64,000 nt of DNA, from positions 19,528-83,527 of the forward strand of contig JAKCPI010000996.1 in the NCBI GenBank assembly GCA_023213315.1, read 5' to 3'. This DNA is from Euborellia annulipes (Eukaryota > Arthropoda > Insecta > Dermaptera > Anisolabididae). A model generated the notes under the pieces. That model was not told the DNA's origin and did not search any database. It saw only the letters and a list, made by a program, of their open reading frames with translations. Shown in pieces: positions 43,440 through 54,814 of this stretch (position 1 is the first letter of the stretch; each line of letters begins with the position of its first letter). The translations under genes were made by a program, and so were the position numbers.

Positions 43440-44604
43440 TGTGTGGGTTAATATCAATATTAAAAAAAAAGCCTGAACGCAAAAAGGAAAAATCCAAGTT
43501 CAGTGCCCTTTCCTCTTACAATTACATTATAATAAAAGCAAACTTTGTCTTCTCTCCCCCTTTTCTCGTAATAACATTTTATTTTCAACAATAAAATGGC
43601 CATTGACATAAATTTCAATAAAAGTGAAAGAGGGAGAAAGTATGTTGATGGATTTTAATCACTAATTGAAAGAGCCATTCCAAATACATGACTTTATTTG
43701 CTTAATTTAGAATAATAACCACAAAATCAACCGCCAGAAAGGGAGAGACTTGTGGGGGTTGTTTTAAGGAAATCCTTAGGGCGAAAATTATAAAACAAGC
43801 CATTGAATGAATTTAAAAAAAAATCTAACAAGTCTTTAATTTAATTTGCTTTCTTTGTACAGCAAAAATATATACAACTTTTGTTTATTGTTGTAAATTA
43901 TATCTTTTTGTAATATTTGTTATATACAAACTCTCTTTAGCGTGAACTTACTTTTTTAATTAAGTTGAATCATTTTTTTTTTTTTGTTTAAGTTTGTTCC
44001 TTTTTTTGAAATTTTTAACTTATTTCTTGGTGTTTTTCTATTTTCGATTTTTCAAAAGGGCATGAAGTTTTGTTGTTGTCAAAGATCTCACCTATGATTT
44101 TAGCTCATTGAATTTTCACAATAATTCACTTAATCGGCTTAAAATTTTTCTATTTTGTTGAACCAATTATCCCTAAACATGTTGAAAAATTAGTTTTTTT
44201 TTTTTTTTTTAATCCAAAAGAAAGCAGGCCTTAAAATGGACTCTGGTTTTTAGGTCAAACAAGACATTCAAATAAGCAAATGTAGTTGAAATTCAGAGCA
44301 ATACAATTTGAGTTTGAACAACAAGATCCGGATGCTCCCTTTGGGGACTTTAAGGGAAGAGAATCGGATTAAAATATAGTTGAATGAATTGAGACGAAGA
44401 TTGAAGGGCAGACTGACAAATTGAGCCAAATGATGACAGAGGATGTTGAAGGCCACTAATTACACAAGCACTAACTTGCTTGCAAGATTCTCTTCATCCA
44501 AAATGTGATAAGGGTAGAGGTGGGGGATTAGATTTACTAGTCATAATTAAGGACCAGAGGATTGACAAATTTCATATTAACAAAAAAAAAATTATTATTT
44601 TTAA
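43440..44604. other. Spacer, no supported gene
   Basis: A+T-rich, T-run-laden sequence (43840-44220 especially). Short frames only. Confidence 0.4.
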
Positions 44605-44668
44605 AACTAACAACCATTTGTATAGAAGGCAGGCCTTCTACCAACTACACCAAGCCAGAGGGCAGCAT
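44605..44668 (-). repeat. tRNA-like SINE head fragment
   Basis: On minus: TGCCCTCTGGCTTGGTGTAG then TTGGTAGAAGGCC, a box-A-type SINE head like those at 35.8 kb. It is directly joined to the HINE fragment that follows. Confidence 0.4.
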
Positions 44669-45195
44669 GGTACATTTTAATTGAAGATGTAAAATTAATA
44701 AATTTGAGAAAATATTTATATTCTGTTACCATAGCAATCATATATCCTATCTTTCCTATGAAGTACAAGAGTAAAGTGTGCTTCAAAAGGTTTCAAGGAA
44801 AAATTGTAATATACATTTTAAAGAGAATCTAAAAAATAAGTGATTTTTGAATTTTAATCAAAATCGTTGGAGCGAATTTTGAGAAAATCGAAAAAAACTG
44901 AAAAAGTGCATCAGTAAAGTACTAGTACTCTTTGGCCGATTTTGTTCAAAAGCTTCGTGTCACGTCCCATGGGGGTACCTAACTTAAATATAAAATTTCA
45001 ACCTCCTAGCTCTTTTCGTTCTTGAGATATTTTGTTCACAGACACACAGACAGACCATTTTTGCGGTACCCACTTTTTTTGATTCAGGGAACCTCAAAAC
45101 ATGTATTTACATCAAATTCTTGACATCGAGATCTTGGCATGAATCCAATTTTTTCTCTCTATATATATATACTGTATATATAGATAAGAGAAAGT
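44669..45195 (-). mobile_element. HINE-like element lacking the hairpin
   Basis: Starts inside the family at TACATTTTAATTGAAGATG and contains GTTACCATAGCAATC, the CAGTAAAGTACTAGTACT block, TCGTGTCACGTCCCATGGGG (a subfamily marker) and terminal GATAAGAGAAAGTA. The hairpin end is missing. Confidence 0.65.
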
Positions 45196-45207
45196 AATAA
45201 TGTCAAA

Positions 45208-45485
45208 CTTTTTTTTTTTTTTTTCAAAAACACTCATACTTTTTTCTCACTTACACTCATATTCACACACACATTCACACAGTCTTTTCGGCAACTTAGG
45301 CCATTTAAGACTTTGACGATACCCGTTATTGATTAATATACATATTGGGGTCCAGGCATTCTTATTTAAGCCATTTAGTATCCAAATGGCTTAAATAAAA
45401 TCATCGGAGTGCCTGGGGTCCGAACCCGCGACGTTCGATTTAGAAGATTAGCACGCTAACCCATACACAGGCCCGAGGGCAAAAA
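45208..45485 (-). mobile_element. tRNA-derived SINE, near full length, reverse
   Basis: Read on minus: head GCCCTCGGGCC..GGGTTAGCGTGCTAATC, box B GGGTTCGGACCCC, CAGGCACTCCGATGATTTTA, GCCATTTGGATACTAAATGG, AATGCCTGGACCCC, GCCGAAAAGACTGTGTGAAT, a GTGTGTGTGAATATGAGTG tract and an A tail (T run at 45209). The best-defined member apart from the pair at 51 kb. No certain target duplication. Confidence 0.75.
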
Positions 45486-45677
45486 CTTTAATATAACATT
45501 AATCTCATATTACGAGATGACTTCATGTTTGATTGAGCATAATTTGTTTCCAGCTTGAATTTTCACTGAAGCACGATTCAATAAACCCCTTATCTTGGAT
45601 TCACCAATAAATAATAGTGAAAGTAAGAAATTTTAATGAAGAGACATTTTGCATTTGAAATATTTTACCAGTGTTTT
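45486..45677. other. Short spacer
   Basis: No feature seen. Confidence 0.4.
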
Positions 45678-45773
45678 CAGTAGCGTGTGGAGCTATTAAC
45701 CCCCCCCCCCCCCTTTCAAGCCATTGTCACCCCTGAGTGCAAAGAAAGGGCCTCCATCTTAGATACGCCACTG
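45678..45773. mobile_element. Possible short hAT-like MITE remnant
   Basis: CAGTAGCGTG (45678) is loosely mirrored by CTTAGATACGCCACTG (45773), with a C run of 14 inside the left end as in the other hAT MITEs here. No clean 8 bp duplication, so it may be eroded. Confidence 0.3.
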
Positions 45774-46239
45774 CAGTTTCTTGCATTCATGTCTCTTGTA
45801 TAAAGGGTTATTCTTATTTAACTAGATTGATGCAAATGTAATTATCAAACTATAGATGGGTGTAAGAAGATGTAGAAATAGGATGAAAGAAAAGGGAGAA
45901 AATTAGAATTTGCTCCATTAATGGCTTTGCTAAAATAAGCAGAATGTTTTTCTCCCCCTCGCCTTAAAAGGGGGGATGTTTTCTATTCTAATCACAATTA
46001 TAACTTCCCTCATCGTTTGAACATTAATAAATTATTATTAGATTAGATCACTTCTTTCTTTACTTTAAAATTGAATCATCTTCTTTGTATTTGAATATCT
46101 TTGTAGCAACAAAAAAAAAAAAAAGAAAGAAAGAAGCAAAGTGGGAGGGAAAGAGTGTAGAAGAAAATGAAAATAGCTGTTTGATGGAAAATGCAAAGTT
46201 TGCATAAAATATTTGCCACGAGTTGTTTGCAAGGAAGGA
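45774..46239. other. Spacer
   Basis: A+T-rich. Nothing recognised. Confidence 0.4.
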
Positions 46240-46440
46240 AGGAAGGAAGGGTGGTGTGAATATTGGGGGTGGAGGGTGTCGTCGGCGTTGCGGTGAAGAC
46301 AGCACGACCGGGACGTGCCCGGAATAGGAAAACCCTCTCTCTTTGGGTTTTAGGGGTTGCTTATTAACCCAGCGATTCATCGTGGCAGGGGACGACGAGT
46401 GGGACGTCGGTACACACCATGGGTATTAAAACCAACAGAC
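46240..46440. promoter_or_regulatory. CpG-containing G+C island
   Basis: TGTCGTCGGCGTTGCGGTG, ACGACCGGGACGTGCCCGG and GACGACGAGTGGGACGTCGG stand out against A+T-rich flanks. A GGAAGGAAGGAAGGAAGG run precedes it. No ATG-led frame continues through it convincingly. It may mark a promoter or a 5' exon; this is inference from composition only. Confidence 0.2.
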
Positions 46441-46595
46441 ACACACCCCGGGTGTACTCACATGATTATTCATCCAAGATTTTCAATCAAAACAGGTGGT
46501 TAAGATTACAATTTGTGCTTAATACCAAAAACTACTTAAATGTGCTCAGGGGACCTCAAAACGCATTTTGGCAGCTCCAGTTCAATTTCAATTTT

Positions 46596-47227
46596 TACTT
46601 TCTCTTACCTCTATATATATGTTAATATATAGAGAGAAAGTATTGAATTCATGTCAAAAATTCGATGTCGAGATTTTGATGAATCTATCACGTTTTGAGG
46701 TCCCCTGAATCCAAAAAAGTGGTTTTCGCGACATGCTGTCTGTCTGTGTGTCTGTCTGGGTTCAACTTCAAGGGAGCATGAAAGAATTGAGCTAGGAAGA
46801 TGAAATTTTATATTTAAGTTAGTCACCCCCCTAGGGCGTAAAAATATGCTTTTAATCAAAATCGGCCAAAAAGTACTAGTACTTTACTGATTTTTTTTTT
46901 AGTTTTTTCGATTTTTTCAAAATTCGCTCCGAACGATTTTGATTAAAATTCAAAAATCAATTATTTTTTAGATGCTCTTTAAAATGTATATTCTCATTTC
47001 GCCATTGAAATCTTCTGAATACCACTTTACTCTTGTACTTCATGGAGAAGATAGGAGAAATGGTTGCCATGGCAACAAAATATAAATATTTTCTCATACT
47101 TGTAAATTTTACATCTTGAATTCTAATATATCGGCGGAAACTAAATATATGTCGACACAAAAATCTGGAGTTACAAGCCTACCTTCGGTAATCGAAAGTT
47201 GTGTGCTGGGCCACAGTCACACCAGAT
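46596..47227 (+). mobile_element. HINE-like element with shortened hairpin
   Basis: Starts TTACTTTCTCTTACC and includes a CTGTCTGTGTGTCTGTC tract, the AGTACTAGTACTTTACTGA block and TTGCCATGGCAACAA near 47064. The hairpin has lost part of its first arm (CTGGAGTTACAAGCCTACC..GTCACACCAGA). A scrap of another copy, GGGGACCTCAAAACGC, lies just before it at 46549. Confidence 0.7.
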
Positions 47228-48278
47228 TTGATTTTTCGATTACAATTAACTTAACCTTTCGAACCTACGGTTGGTGGGCAAAGTTTAAAATCCTGGCAAG
47301 AAAATACCATACGTAGAATTAATCTACTTACAAAAAAAAACGTCCTATTTTAAATAATTTAAATTTTTGAGGCAACTCAAGATTCTTATCCGTCTTGCCC
47401 TACGCCTCCTCTAATTTGATATGACCATTGATCTTGATGTCGAAACTTTAAATGTTTATATGTCATTTAGTCACGTGATTAAAATTTTTGGAGCTAAAAA
47501 AAAATTTGGTGTTGTAGGAAAGATTTTATTTATTTTCCTTTTTTTTTTCTTTTTTTCTTTTTCAACCTGCTTGGATTTGATTCAATGAAAGATGAAAGAA
47601 AAATAAAAAAGGAAAAAAAAAAAGAAGAATTGAAACCAATTGTGTTTTGGATTATTCAATAATAAAAAAGAATAAAATCATGTGTTTGGGGTGTTTCTAA
47701 AGGCCTCCCACAATGGAAAAAGAGGCTCTCGACGGAATAGCAAATAGAGAGCAGACAATCGCGAGACTAGAAGGCCGCTTATTATAATAATTCTATGATT
47801 TATTAGAGAATGGGGAGGGGGGATGGCATCATCCATCACACTCTAGATAACAAATTATCTGAAGAGATAATGGCAGAAAATAAACTATCTTTCTTACTTT
47901 TCTTTCTTTAAGATAAAATAAACCAAGTGAATATAATAACAATTCTGAATAAAAATTCAATTTAGACCTATATAAATTACAATATTCATTATTAATCCCT
48001 TAAATTGTGACAATGTTCATGATTCATATTCTAGTCGGCAGGGGTTTGTTAAAAATTAATTGTTTTAGATAGATTGAGCTTGTTTTTTTTTTCTTTAATT
48101 TTAATTCTTGGACCCGGCTTCTGAGGCCATTTAGGGACTATTATCATTTTTTTTTTTGATAAAATTAGAACATCAGTAAAGGACTAGAGGTTTTGCAAAA
48201 TCGAGATCAAACGTAGTTTGTTTTGTATACTGGAAATAAGAAATATTTAAAATTTGAAGGAAATTCTTAAGGATTTTT
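47228..48278. other. Spacer, no supported gene
   Basis: A+T-rich with long T-rich runs (47525-47560). No exon-like frame. A HINE scrap CATCAGTAAAGGACTAG sits at 48172-48188. Confidence 0.4.
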
Positions 48279-48899
48279 TGTGACGACATATGTTTAGTTT
48301 CCGGCAGAACGGTACATTTGAATTTAAGATGTAAAAAAATCTGGTGTGACTGGTCGCACAGCACACAACTTTCTCTTACCCTTCGGCAAGAGAAAGTTGT
48401 GTTCTTGTTTGTCACACCAGATTTATTGTGTCGACATATATTTAGTTTCCGCTGATATATTTAAAACTCAAGATGTAATAAAATTTGTAAGTATGGGAAA
48501 ATATTTATATTTTGTTCAATGACAAAATGAGAATATACATTTTAAAGAGTATCTAAAAAATAATTGATTTTTGAATTTTAATCAAAATCGTTGGAGCGAA
48601 TTTTGAGAAAATCGAAAAAAAAAAAAAACTGAAAAAGGGCATCAGTAAAGTATTAGTACTCTTTGGCTAATTTTTTTTTTCAAAAGCTTCGTGTCACGTC
48701 CCAGGGGGGTGCTTAACTTAAATATGAAATTTCAACCTCCTAGCTCTTTCCATTCTTGAGATATTTTGTTCACAGACAGACCATTTTGGATTCAGGGGAC
48801 CTCAAAACGTGAAGATCCATCAAAATCTCGACATCGAATTTTTGACATGAATTCAATACTTTCTCTCTATATTAACATATATAGAGGTAAGAGAAAGTA
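48279..48899 (-). mobile_element. HINE-like element abutting an older HINE fragment
   Basis: 48279-48337 is the text that normally follows the hairpin (GACGACATATGTTTAGTTTCC..AAGATGTAAA). A new complete hairpin starts at about 48339 (CTGGTGTGACTGGTCGC) and the same text repeats after it. The older copy was therefore probably interrupted by the newer one, which ends at GGTAAGAGAAAGTA (48899). The newer copy lacks the CCATGG block. Confidence 0.65.
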
Positions 48900-49776
48900 A
48901 AAAATGGAATGTTATCAAAAAGTAAAAAATATTTCAATTTCCCAATTGAAAATTTTCATTTAGGTAACAAAACGAATTTTCTATTTTTTATTTGTCTAAA
49001 GGGTTAGTTGAAAATCGCGTCAACATATATTTTAGTTGAAATTTGAAGCCCAATCTTTTTTTTTTTGTACTATTGTGTGTGTCGGATAGATGTATTGAAC
49101 TGGCTGAATGTTTCGGGGCTGTTGGTTTTGTCACTTGTGTTCGTGATCGTGAAACCCAATCAGCCCTTCATCTTTTTTCACCCTCACCCCCCCCCCCCAG
49201 CATCTCTCTTCTATGAACCTCACGTTCCATCTGGTCGGTTTAACCTCACTTCCTTTTTTTCCCTCCGTCAACCCTCTATATTTATTTATTTATTTTTCTC
49301 TTATATGCTATTTAACTTTTTATTTATTTTTACCGCCCAACTCTTTCATTTCCTTTAGGAAAAGTATTTTCATTTTAGATAAATAAGGTCATGGAACTTT
49401 TCTAGTTACAGTTAATGGGATTCTATATAAACACGTCGATATATTCACTGTAAAAGAAAACTTCCTTTCGGTCTTGTTTTAATTAACTCTAATAACATTG
49501 GAGCTTCTCTTTTTCACTATTAGATTAATTTCCGAAAGCTCTGCCTTTTAGATAAGAGACTGAAATTATAAATAAAACAATTTGTAACCAATTAATTTGA
49601 CTAAATATGTATTTGACACGTGACTAAACACACATAGAATTTTTTCCGCAATCGTTAATTAAAATTTCCATGTTGTTATTCACGCCATATATTTGAATTT
49701 ATTATTTGGGTCTTGTGAAATTAAAACAAAAATTTTTTAGGCTGCCCGAGTAGATGATTGTAGCCAAAGAGTTTTA
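48900..49776. other. Spacer, no supported gene
   Basis: A pyrimidine-rich patch at 49150-49350 gives an open frame (49065-49358) that is compositional. No domain. Confidence 0.4.
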
Positions 49777-49826
49777 TTTAAAAATTGACGTTTTGACTAT
49801 GATTAAAGCCATCTTCAGAACCTTAA
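49777..49826 (-). ncRNA. Hammerhead-like core with mutated G12
   Basis: Minus strand: CTGAAGA (49818-49812), stem II TGGCTTTAATCATAGTC, AAAAC where GAAAC is expected, GTC (49789-49787). Stem I AAGGTT pairs with AATTTT over six positions with two G-T wobbles. Loss of the conserved G of GAAAC predicts no activity, although the flanking pairing survives. Confidence 0.45.
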
Positions 49827-50073
49827 ATCTATAGGCCTATACTGTATATTATTTTTACCATAATATATTTGAAATAAATCTTAAAAATTTATAATTCATA
49901 TAACCCACAAGATGTATTAAGGAGAGTGGAGCTAATTATTTTCAAATGTTGTTTATATCCCCCTCCCCGCTGAAATTTCGGTCCAGTTTGGAATCATCTT
50001 CAAAGCAAAATTTTTTGAGTAATGGCACAATCATTAAGAAGTTAGTGAAATATTTCATTAATCGGTTACAGAG
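49827..50073. other. Short spacer
   Basis: No feature seen. Confidence 0.4.
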
Positions 50074-50231
50074 CAAGGGCGTAACTAGGAGGGTCCCGGA
50101 GAGGCCCAGAAGGCCCGTGCCCGTGCCCCCCCCCCCAGAAGGTTCAAAAAGAAGAAGAGACAATATAGGGTCACCGGAGGATGTCTGGTCCCAAGCCCCC
50201 CCCCCAGCTAAATTCCCTAGTTACGTCTATG
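50074..50231. mobile_element. Eroded hAT-like MITE
   Basis: CAAGGGCGTAACTAGG (50074) is mirrored by CCTAGTTACGTCTATG (50231), with two internal C runs. Flanking 8-mers do not match, so the target duplication is eroded. Terminal sequence is similar in style to CAAGGGCGGATCCA of the 13 and 57.5 kb MITEs. Confidence 0.45.
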
Positions 50232-50666
50232 AAGATAAGGGCTGCATTAATTTTTTTTTAGGAATTCTAAAATAAAGCTTATATTAATGCGGAGCTCAAT
50301 TTGCCTAAACTCTTTCTTGTAAATATTTTATATGTATTTTTTTCAAGATACTCTTCCTCCATCTCACCTTACAGTTAAATAACTCTTTAATTAAAATCAT
50401 GCTAATTATAAAGCAACTAAAAAAAAAATGTATAGATTAACTTAATCCAATTTTACGCTATATTGTTTTTCTTGTCGGATTAAAAAAAAAAATCGCTATA
50501 AATATATAAAAAAAAAAGTTCAAATCCTTTTCATAAATTTTAATCCCTTTAATATTAAGGATTTTTATTTGAAGTTAGATAAATAATTAGGCTATATGAT
50601 GGTTATTTTCAACAAAAAGACCTTGAATAAAATTAAAAAAAAAAAATTATCATTTTATTTTCATTT
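50232..50666. other. A+T-rich spacer
   Basis: Nothing recognised. Confidence 0.4.
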
Positions 50667-50809
50667 TACTTTCACTTACCTCTATATATATGTTAATATA
50701 TATAGAGAGAGAAAGTATTGGATTCATGTCAAAAATTCGATGTCGAGATTTTGATGGATATACACGTTTTGAGGTCTCCTGAATCCAAAAAAGTGGTTTT
50801 CGCGACATG

Positions 50810-50850
<41 letters not shown>

Positions 50851-51199
50851 TGTGTGTCTGTGAACAAAATATCTCAAGAACGAAAAGAGCTAGGAGGTTG
50901 AGATTTTATATTTAAGTTAGGCACCCCCATGGGACGTGACACGAAGCTTTTGAACAAAATCGGCCAAAGAGTACTAGTACTTTACTTATGCACTTTTTCA
51001 GTTTTTTTCGATTTTCTCTAAATTTTCTCCAACAATTTTTTTTTTTAAACCAAAAATCAATTATTTTTTAGATTCTCTTTAAAATGTATATTCTCATTTT
51101 GCCATTGAAATCTTCTGAAGTCCACTTTACTCTTGTACTTCATAGAAAGGATAGGAGAAATGGTTGCCATGGTAACAAAATATAAATATTTTCCCATAC

Positions 51200-51462
51200 T
51201 TTTTTTTTTTTTTTTTTTAAAACATTCACACTTTTTTCTCATTCACACTCACACTCACACACACATTCACACAGTCTTTTCGGCAACTTAGGCCATTTAA
51301 GACTTTGACGATAACCGTTGTAGAGAATATATCTATTGTGGGGTCAGGCATTTCTATTTAAGCCATCTGGTATCCAAATGGCTTAAATAAAATCATCGGA
51401 CTGCCTGGGTCCGAACCCGCGACGTTTGGTATAGGAGGGAGGCGCGCTACCTACTACGCCAA
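51200..51462 (-). mobile_element. tRNA-derived SINE with 10 bp target duplication
   Basis: Direct repeats TTTCCCATAC at 51190-51199 and 51463-51472. On minus: head TTGGCGTAGTAGGTAGCGCG, box B GGGTTCGGACCC, GCCATTTGGATACCAG, GCCGAAAAGACTGTGTGAAT, a GTGTGTGTGAGTGTGAGTG tract and an A tail (T run from 51200). Inserted in the HINE. Confidence 0.85.
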
Positions 51463-51503
51463 TTTCCCATACTTATACATCTTGAATTCTAATATATCGG
51501 CGG

Positions 51504-51771
51504 GCCCTCGGAGCATGGCGTAGAGGTTAGCGTGCTAACCTCATATACCAAACGTCGCGGGTTCGGACCCCAGGCAGTCCGATGATTTTATTTAAGCCAA
51601 TTGGATACCAAATGGCTTAAATAAGAATGCCTGGACCCCATATATGTATATTTATTAATAACGGATATCGTAAAAAGTCTTATATGGCCTCAGTTGCCGA
51701 AAAGACTGTATGAATGTGTGTGTGAGTCTGAGTGTGAATGAGAAAAAAGTGTGAATGTTTAAAAAAAAAAA
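51504..51771 (+). mobile_element. tRNA-derived SINE with 13 bp target duplication
   Basis: Direct repeats AATATATCGGCGG at 51491-51503 and 51772-51784. Head GCCCTCGGAGCATGGCGTAG, box A within TGGCGTAGAGGTTAGCG, box B GGGTTCGGACCCC (about 51558), the SINE body and an A tail of about 13. It is the clearest full-length member of the family and lies 41 bp from an oppositely oriented copy. Confidence 0.88.
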
Positions 51772-51893
51772 AATATATCGGCGGAAACTAAATACATGTC
51801 GACACAAAAAATCTGGTGTGACAAGCACAGTACACAACTATCGATTACCGAAGGTAAGAGAAAGTTGTGTGCTGTGCGACAGTCACACCAGAT

Positions 51894-53189
51894 TTTTTAT
51901 TTTGTAATAATATAAAATATAAATGGAACTTTCATTATTGCATTTCTTTTCATAAAGATCCTCTCCTTGTTATAAGCCTCAAATGCCGAAAAAGAAAAAA
52001 TTTTATTTCTATTCATTAGTGAATTTTTTTTTATTTAATTTTAAATAAGTTTCTTTTCCAAAAGTAAATACGGGTAAAGTTTTTTACTTTATTTTTTTCA
52101 TTTGGATAGATCTCTTCTCTTTATTCCTCTTTCCTTTCTTCTTTGTGTGGTGTATTTAACTTGTGTGTCTTCCAATCGGGAATGGTCCCCTGCAAGAGGC
52201 TGCTGGCTGGCTTTCCCTCCACGCATAATTCTTTTACACCCCCCCCCCTTTTTGTAGCTTTCTCGTGTTGTCTTTCAACCCTCACTTGGTCTCTCTTTTT
52301 GGTTCTGCACGAGTACCTCTTTCTCTCCTCCAACTCCCACACTCCAACAACATGGACATAAATTCTTAATTTGATAAATTTTGTTAGAGTGGCTTAGCAG
52401 TACTTTTTTTTTCCTCTTGCGTTTTTTTAGTAATTTAATTTCTCTTAATATTAGAACAAGTTGCAGCTTCGAATGTTTACACGATAGAAAGATGTGGCAA
52501 ATTTTCATTCATTCTTAATATCAACATCTATCACCAAGTAATTTCATTTATTATTCATTAAAGGAAAAAAAAATTATTACCGTACCGTCTCAAATAAAAT
52601 TTTCTTTTAAGAAAAATAAATGTAAGAGAGATCTCTATATTCAGGTAGATAAGTTGCTCCGAGTTAAAATAAATAAATCAATAAATAAGTACAAGTGTCT
52701 AAAAAATTTACTTCGGGCATTAAATAAAAATATATAATATCTGATCAGTCGAGAAAATTAAGTATTGAAATATGAACGTCACGTAATAAAAAAATTTTGA
52801 GATCATGACTTAATTTTCAGGTTTAAACATTAGCGTACGTTTCTTTCTTTAGAAAGGAAAAAAAAAATTATTGTGTGGTTTTATGAAACCACGATGCAAG
52901 TGAAACTTTTTTCGGATCGTAGGCGTTTAACTGAAAATTTTCAGAAAATTATTCAATTAAGGGTATTAAAATCGCGTTTTTAATCTTAATTTAATAATTG
53001 GAAAATGGGAATGATAATGGGAAATCAATAGACGCATGTTAAAGACTGAGAACAATATTTATTTAGCAATTGAATCATTTGAATCATTTTAAAAATTATA
53101 TTTTATCAATTTAAAAATTGAATAATGAAATCTCACAATTATTTTTTTACAATTCGTCATATATATTAAATTTCAACTTTCCTATTTTT
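51894..53189. other. Spacer, no supported gene
   Basis: A pyrimidine-rich patch at 52100-52350 produces open frames on both strands with no domains. The remainder is A+T-rich. Confidence 0.4.
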
Positions 53190-53240
53190 GTCGTCACGGC
53201 TTGTGACGTCATGACTTGTAGCGTCACGGCCTGTTACGCG
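53190..53240. repeat. Short CGTCACGGC tandem motif with TGACGTCA
   Basis: Three imperfect units (CGTCACGGCTTGTGA, CGTCATGACTTGTAG, CGTCACGGCCTGTTACG) with a perfect cAMP-response-element palindrome TGACGTCA at 53204-53211. CpG-rich against an A+T-rich background. Regulatory meaning is speculative. Confidence 0.35.
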
Positions 53241-53325
53241 ACATGCTGATAGAAGAGCGAAAAAATTTGAGGCCATCAAATAAAAGTTCCACTTAAAAAA
53301 CTCGTAACGAGTGAGCATACTTTAT

Positions 53326-53432
53326 TTTTACTTAGGAGAAATGTTTGTTATGGTAACAAAATATAAATATTTTTCCATTTTCTTCATCTAAAGTACCGGT
53401 CTGGTTCGGCCAGTCACACCAGATTTTTTAAT
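53326..53432 (+). mobile_element. HINE fragment
   Basis: AGGAGAAATGTTTGTTATGG, AACAAAATATAAATATTT, then the last part of the hairpin GCCAGTCACACCAGA. An internally deleted 3' end. Confidence 0.55.
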
Positions 53433-54139
53433 AGAATATAGGCCTGAAGGTCTTAAATGGCTGATCGTACAGTCATCCACTCGAACCATTGATGGCTTTT
53501 GATTGAATGGATAAGAAATTTCCTTTTCAGAGACATTCTCTGTTAGTGACTAAATAAAAAAATCCTGAATCCTTGAGAATACTATCTACCATCTTTCTTA
53601 TCTTGAAAATAAACAAACGAATGCCTATAAAGTACTCGAAATGACTTTCTAATTTCTCGTTTTATTTATTTCTTTCAAATAAAAAGTTGTTTAATTTCAA
53701 ATTTTATCGACTATTTTATTAAGATAGAGATAAAAGGAAGGCTCCTATAACTATTTCTTTAATTTGGTTTTATTTTTTTTCTTTTATTTTATTAATTTTC
53801 TCTCTCGGCTGCTGAGGCCATTTAGGAGTTCATGATATAAGTATATGTTTATTAAATTGACTAGAATCGTTATCCACCCGAGTTTCAGATGTGCTTGGCA
53901 TTGCTTCTCTGCAACAATATTGGTGACTGTTGCTCTCTTTGTTGCCAGTCCACACGGATTTTTATTTATTTATTTATTTGTTTTTTTTTTGAAAAATAAA
54001 ATTTGATTCATGACACTTCATTGAATAACGTTCTCACATTGTTACCTCATTATGAAATCGTAAATACAGGTTTTCTTAAAAAAATTAATTTTTCTCAATT
54101 AGACCGGGCGCTGGAGGTAGTTGAGTATGCAAAATATGA
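53433..54139. other. Spacer, no supported gene
   Basis: A+T-rich with a tandem TTTATTTATTTATTTATT run near 53957. No repeat ends. Confidence 0.4.
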
Positions 54140-54814
54140 GGACCGAATTCTGTCAATGGATTTGAGCTAAGAATAGCTCCCAGAATAAGGATCTTTTTCA
54201 CCCCACTCTTCTTATTTCATAGGAAATCAATGGAATACGTGCTAAGATAATGTGAAGATTTGCAATTATGGTCAAATTCCTATACATAAAACCTCAAACA
54301 ATGAAAAAACTATCTTTTCAGCAACTGCGGTGATCCTCTATGGTATAGTCCCCTGAAAAGTACTATCTTGCAGCCAGCTATGGTGGTCCTCTCACCCCTT
54401 CACCTCCTTTCTCACCCTTTATCATAAATTTAAATGTAACTCAAAAATTTAAATGTACCTCATTTAAGTGCGTATATTTGAATTTGATATAAAGGAGAAA
54501 GGAGGTGAAGGGGCTAGAGGGGACCACCGCAGCTGGCAGCAAGATAGTACTTTTCACGGGACTATATAGGATCACCGCAGTTGCTGACAAGACAGTTTTT
54601 TCATTGTTTGAGGTTTTAAGTATACGAATTTGACCATAATTGCAAGTCTTCACATTATCTTAGCACGTATTCCATTGATTTCCTTTACAAATAAGAGGAG
54701 TGGGGGTCAAAAACAATTGGAGTAAAAATTGGCCCGGCAAGATCCGGATCCTTATTCTGTGAGCTATTCTCAGCCCAAATCCATTGAGACAACAAAAAAC
54801 AAATTTTTCGGTCC
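54140..54814. mobile_element. Inverted-repeat element of 0.68 kb
   Basis: GGACCGAA..CAATGGATTTGAG at the left is mirrored by CTCAGCCCAAATCCATTGAG..TTCGGTCC at the right. The arms (54140-54440 and 54470-54814) match through AGGAGGTGAAGGGG, AAGATAGTACTTTTC and GTCTTCACATTATC, with scattered differences and some small indels. No frame is coding on inspection. Resembles a foldback element; family not recognised. Confidence 0.6.

Larger units (their letters stand above)
50667..51893 (+). mobile_element. HINE-like element hit twice by SINEs
   Basis: Starts TACTTTCACTTACC and carries a long TG microsatellite (about 50814-50848), the AGTACTAGTACTTTACT block and TTGCCATGGTAACAA near 51165. It ends with the full hairpin at 51893 (GTCACACCAGA). 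Two SINEs interrupt it at 51200-51462 and 51504-51771. Removing them restores ordinary family sequence. Confidence 0.8.
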
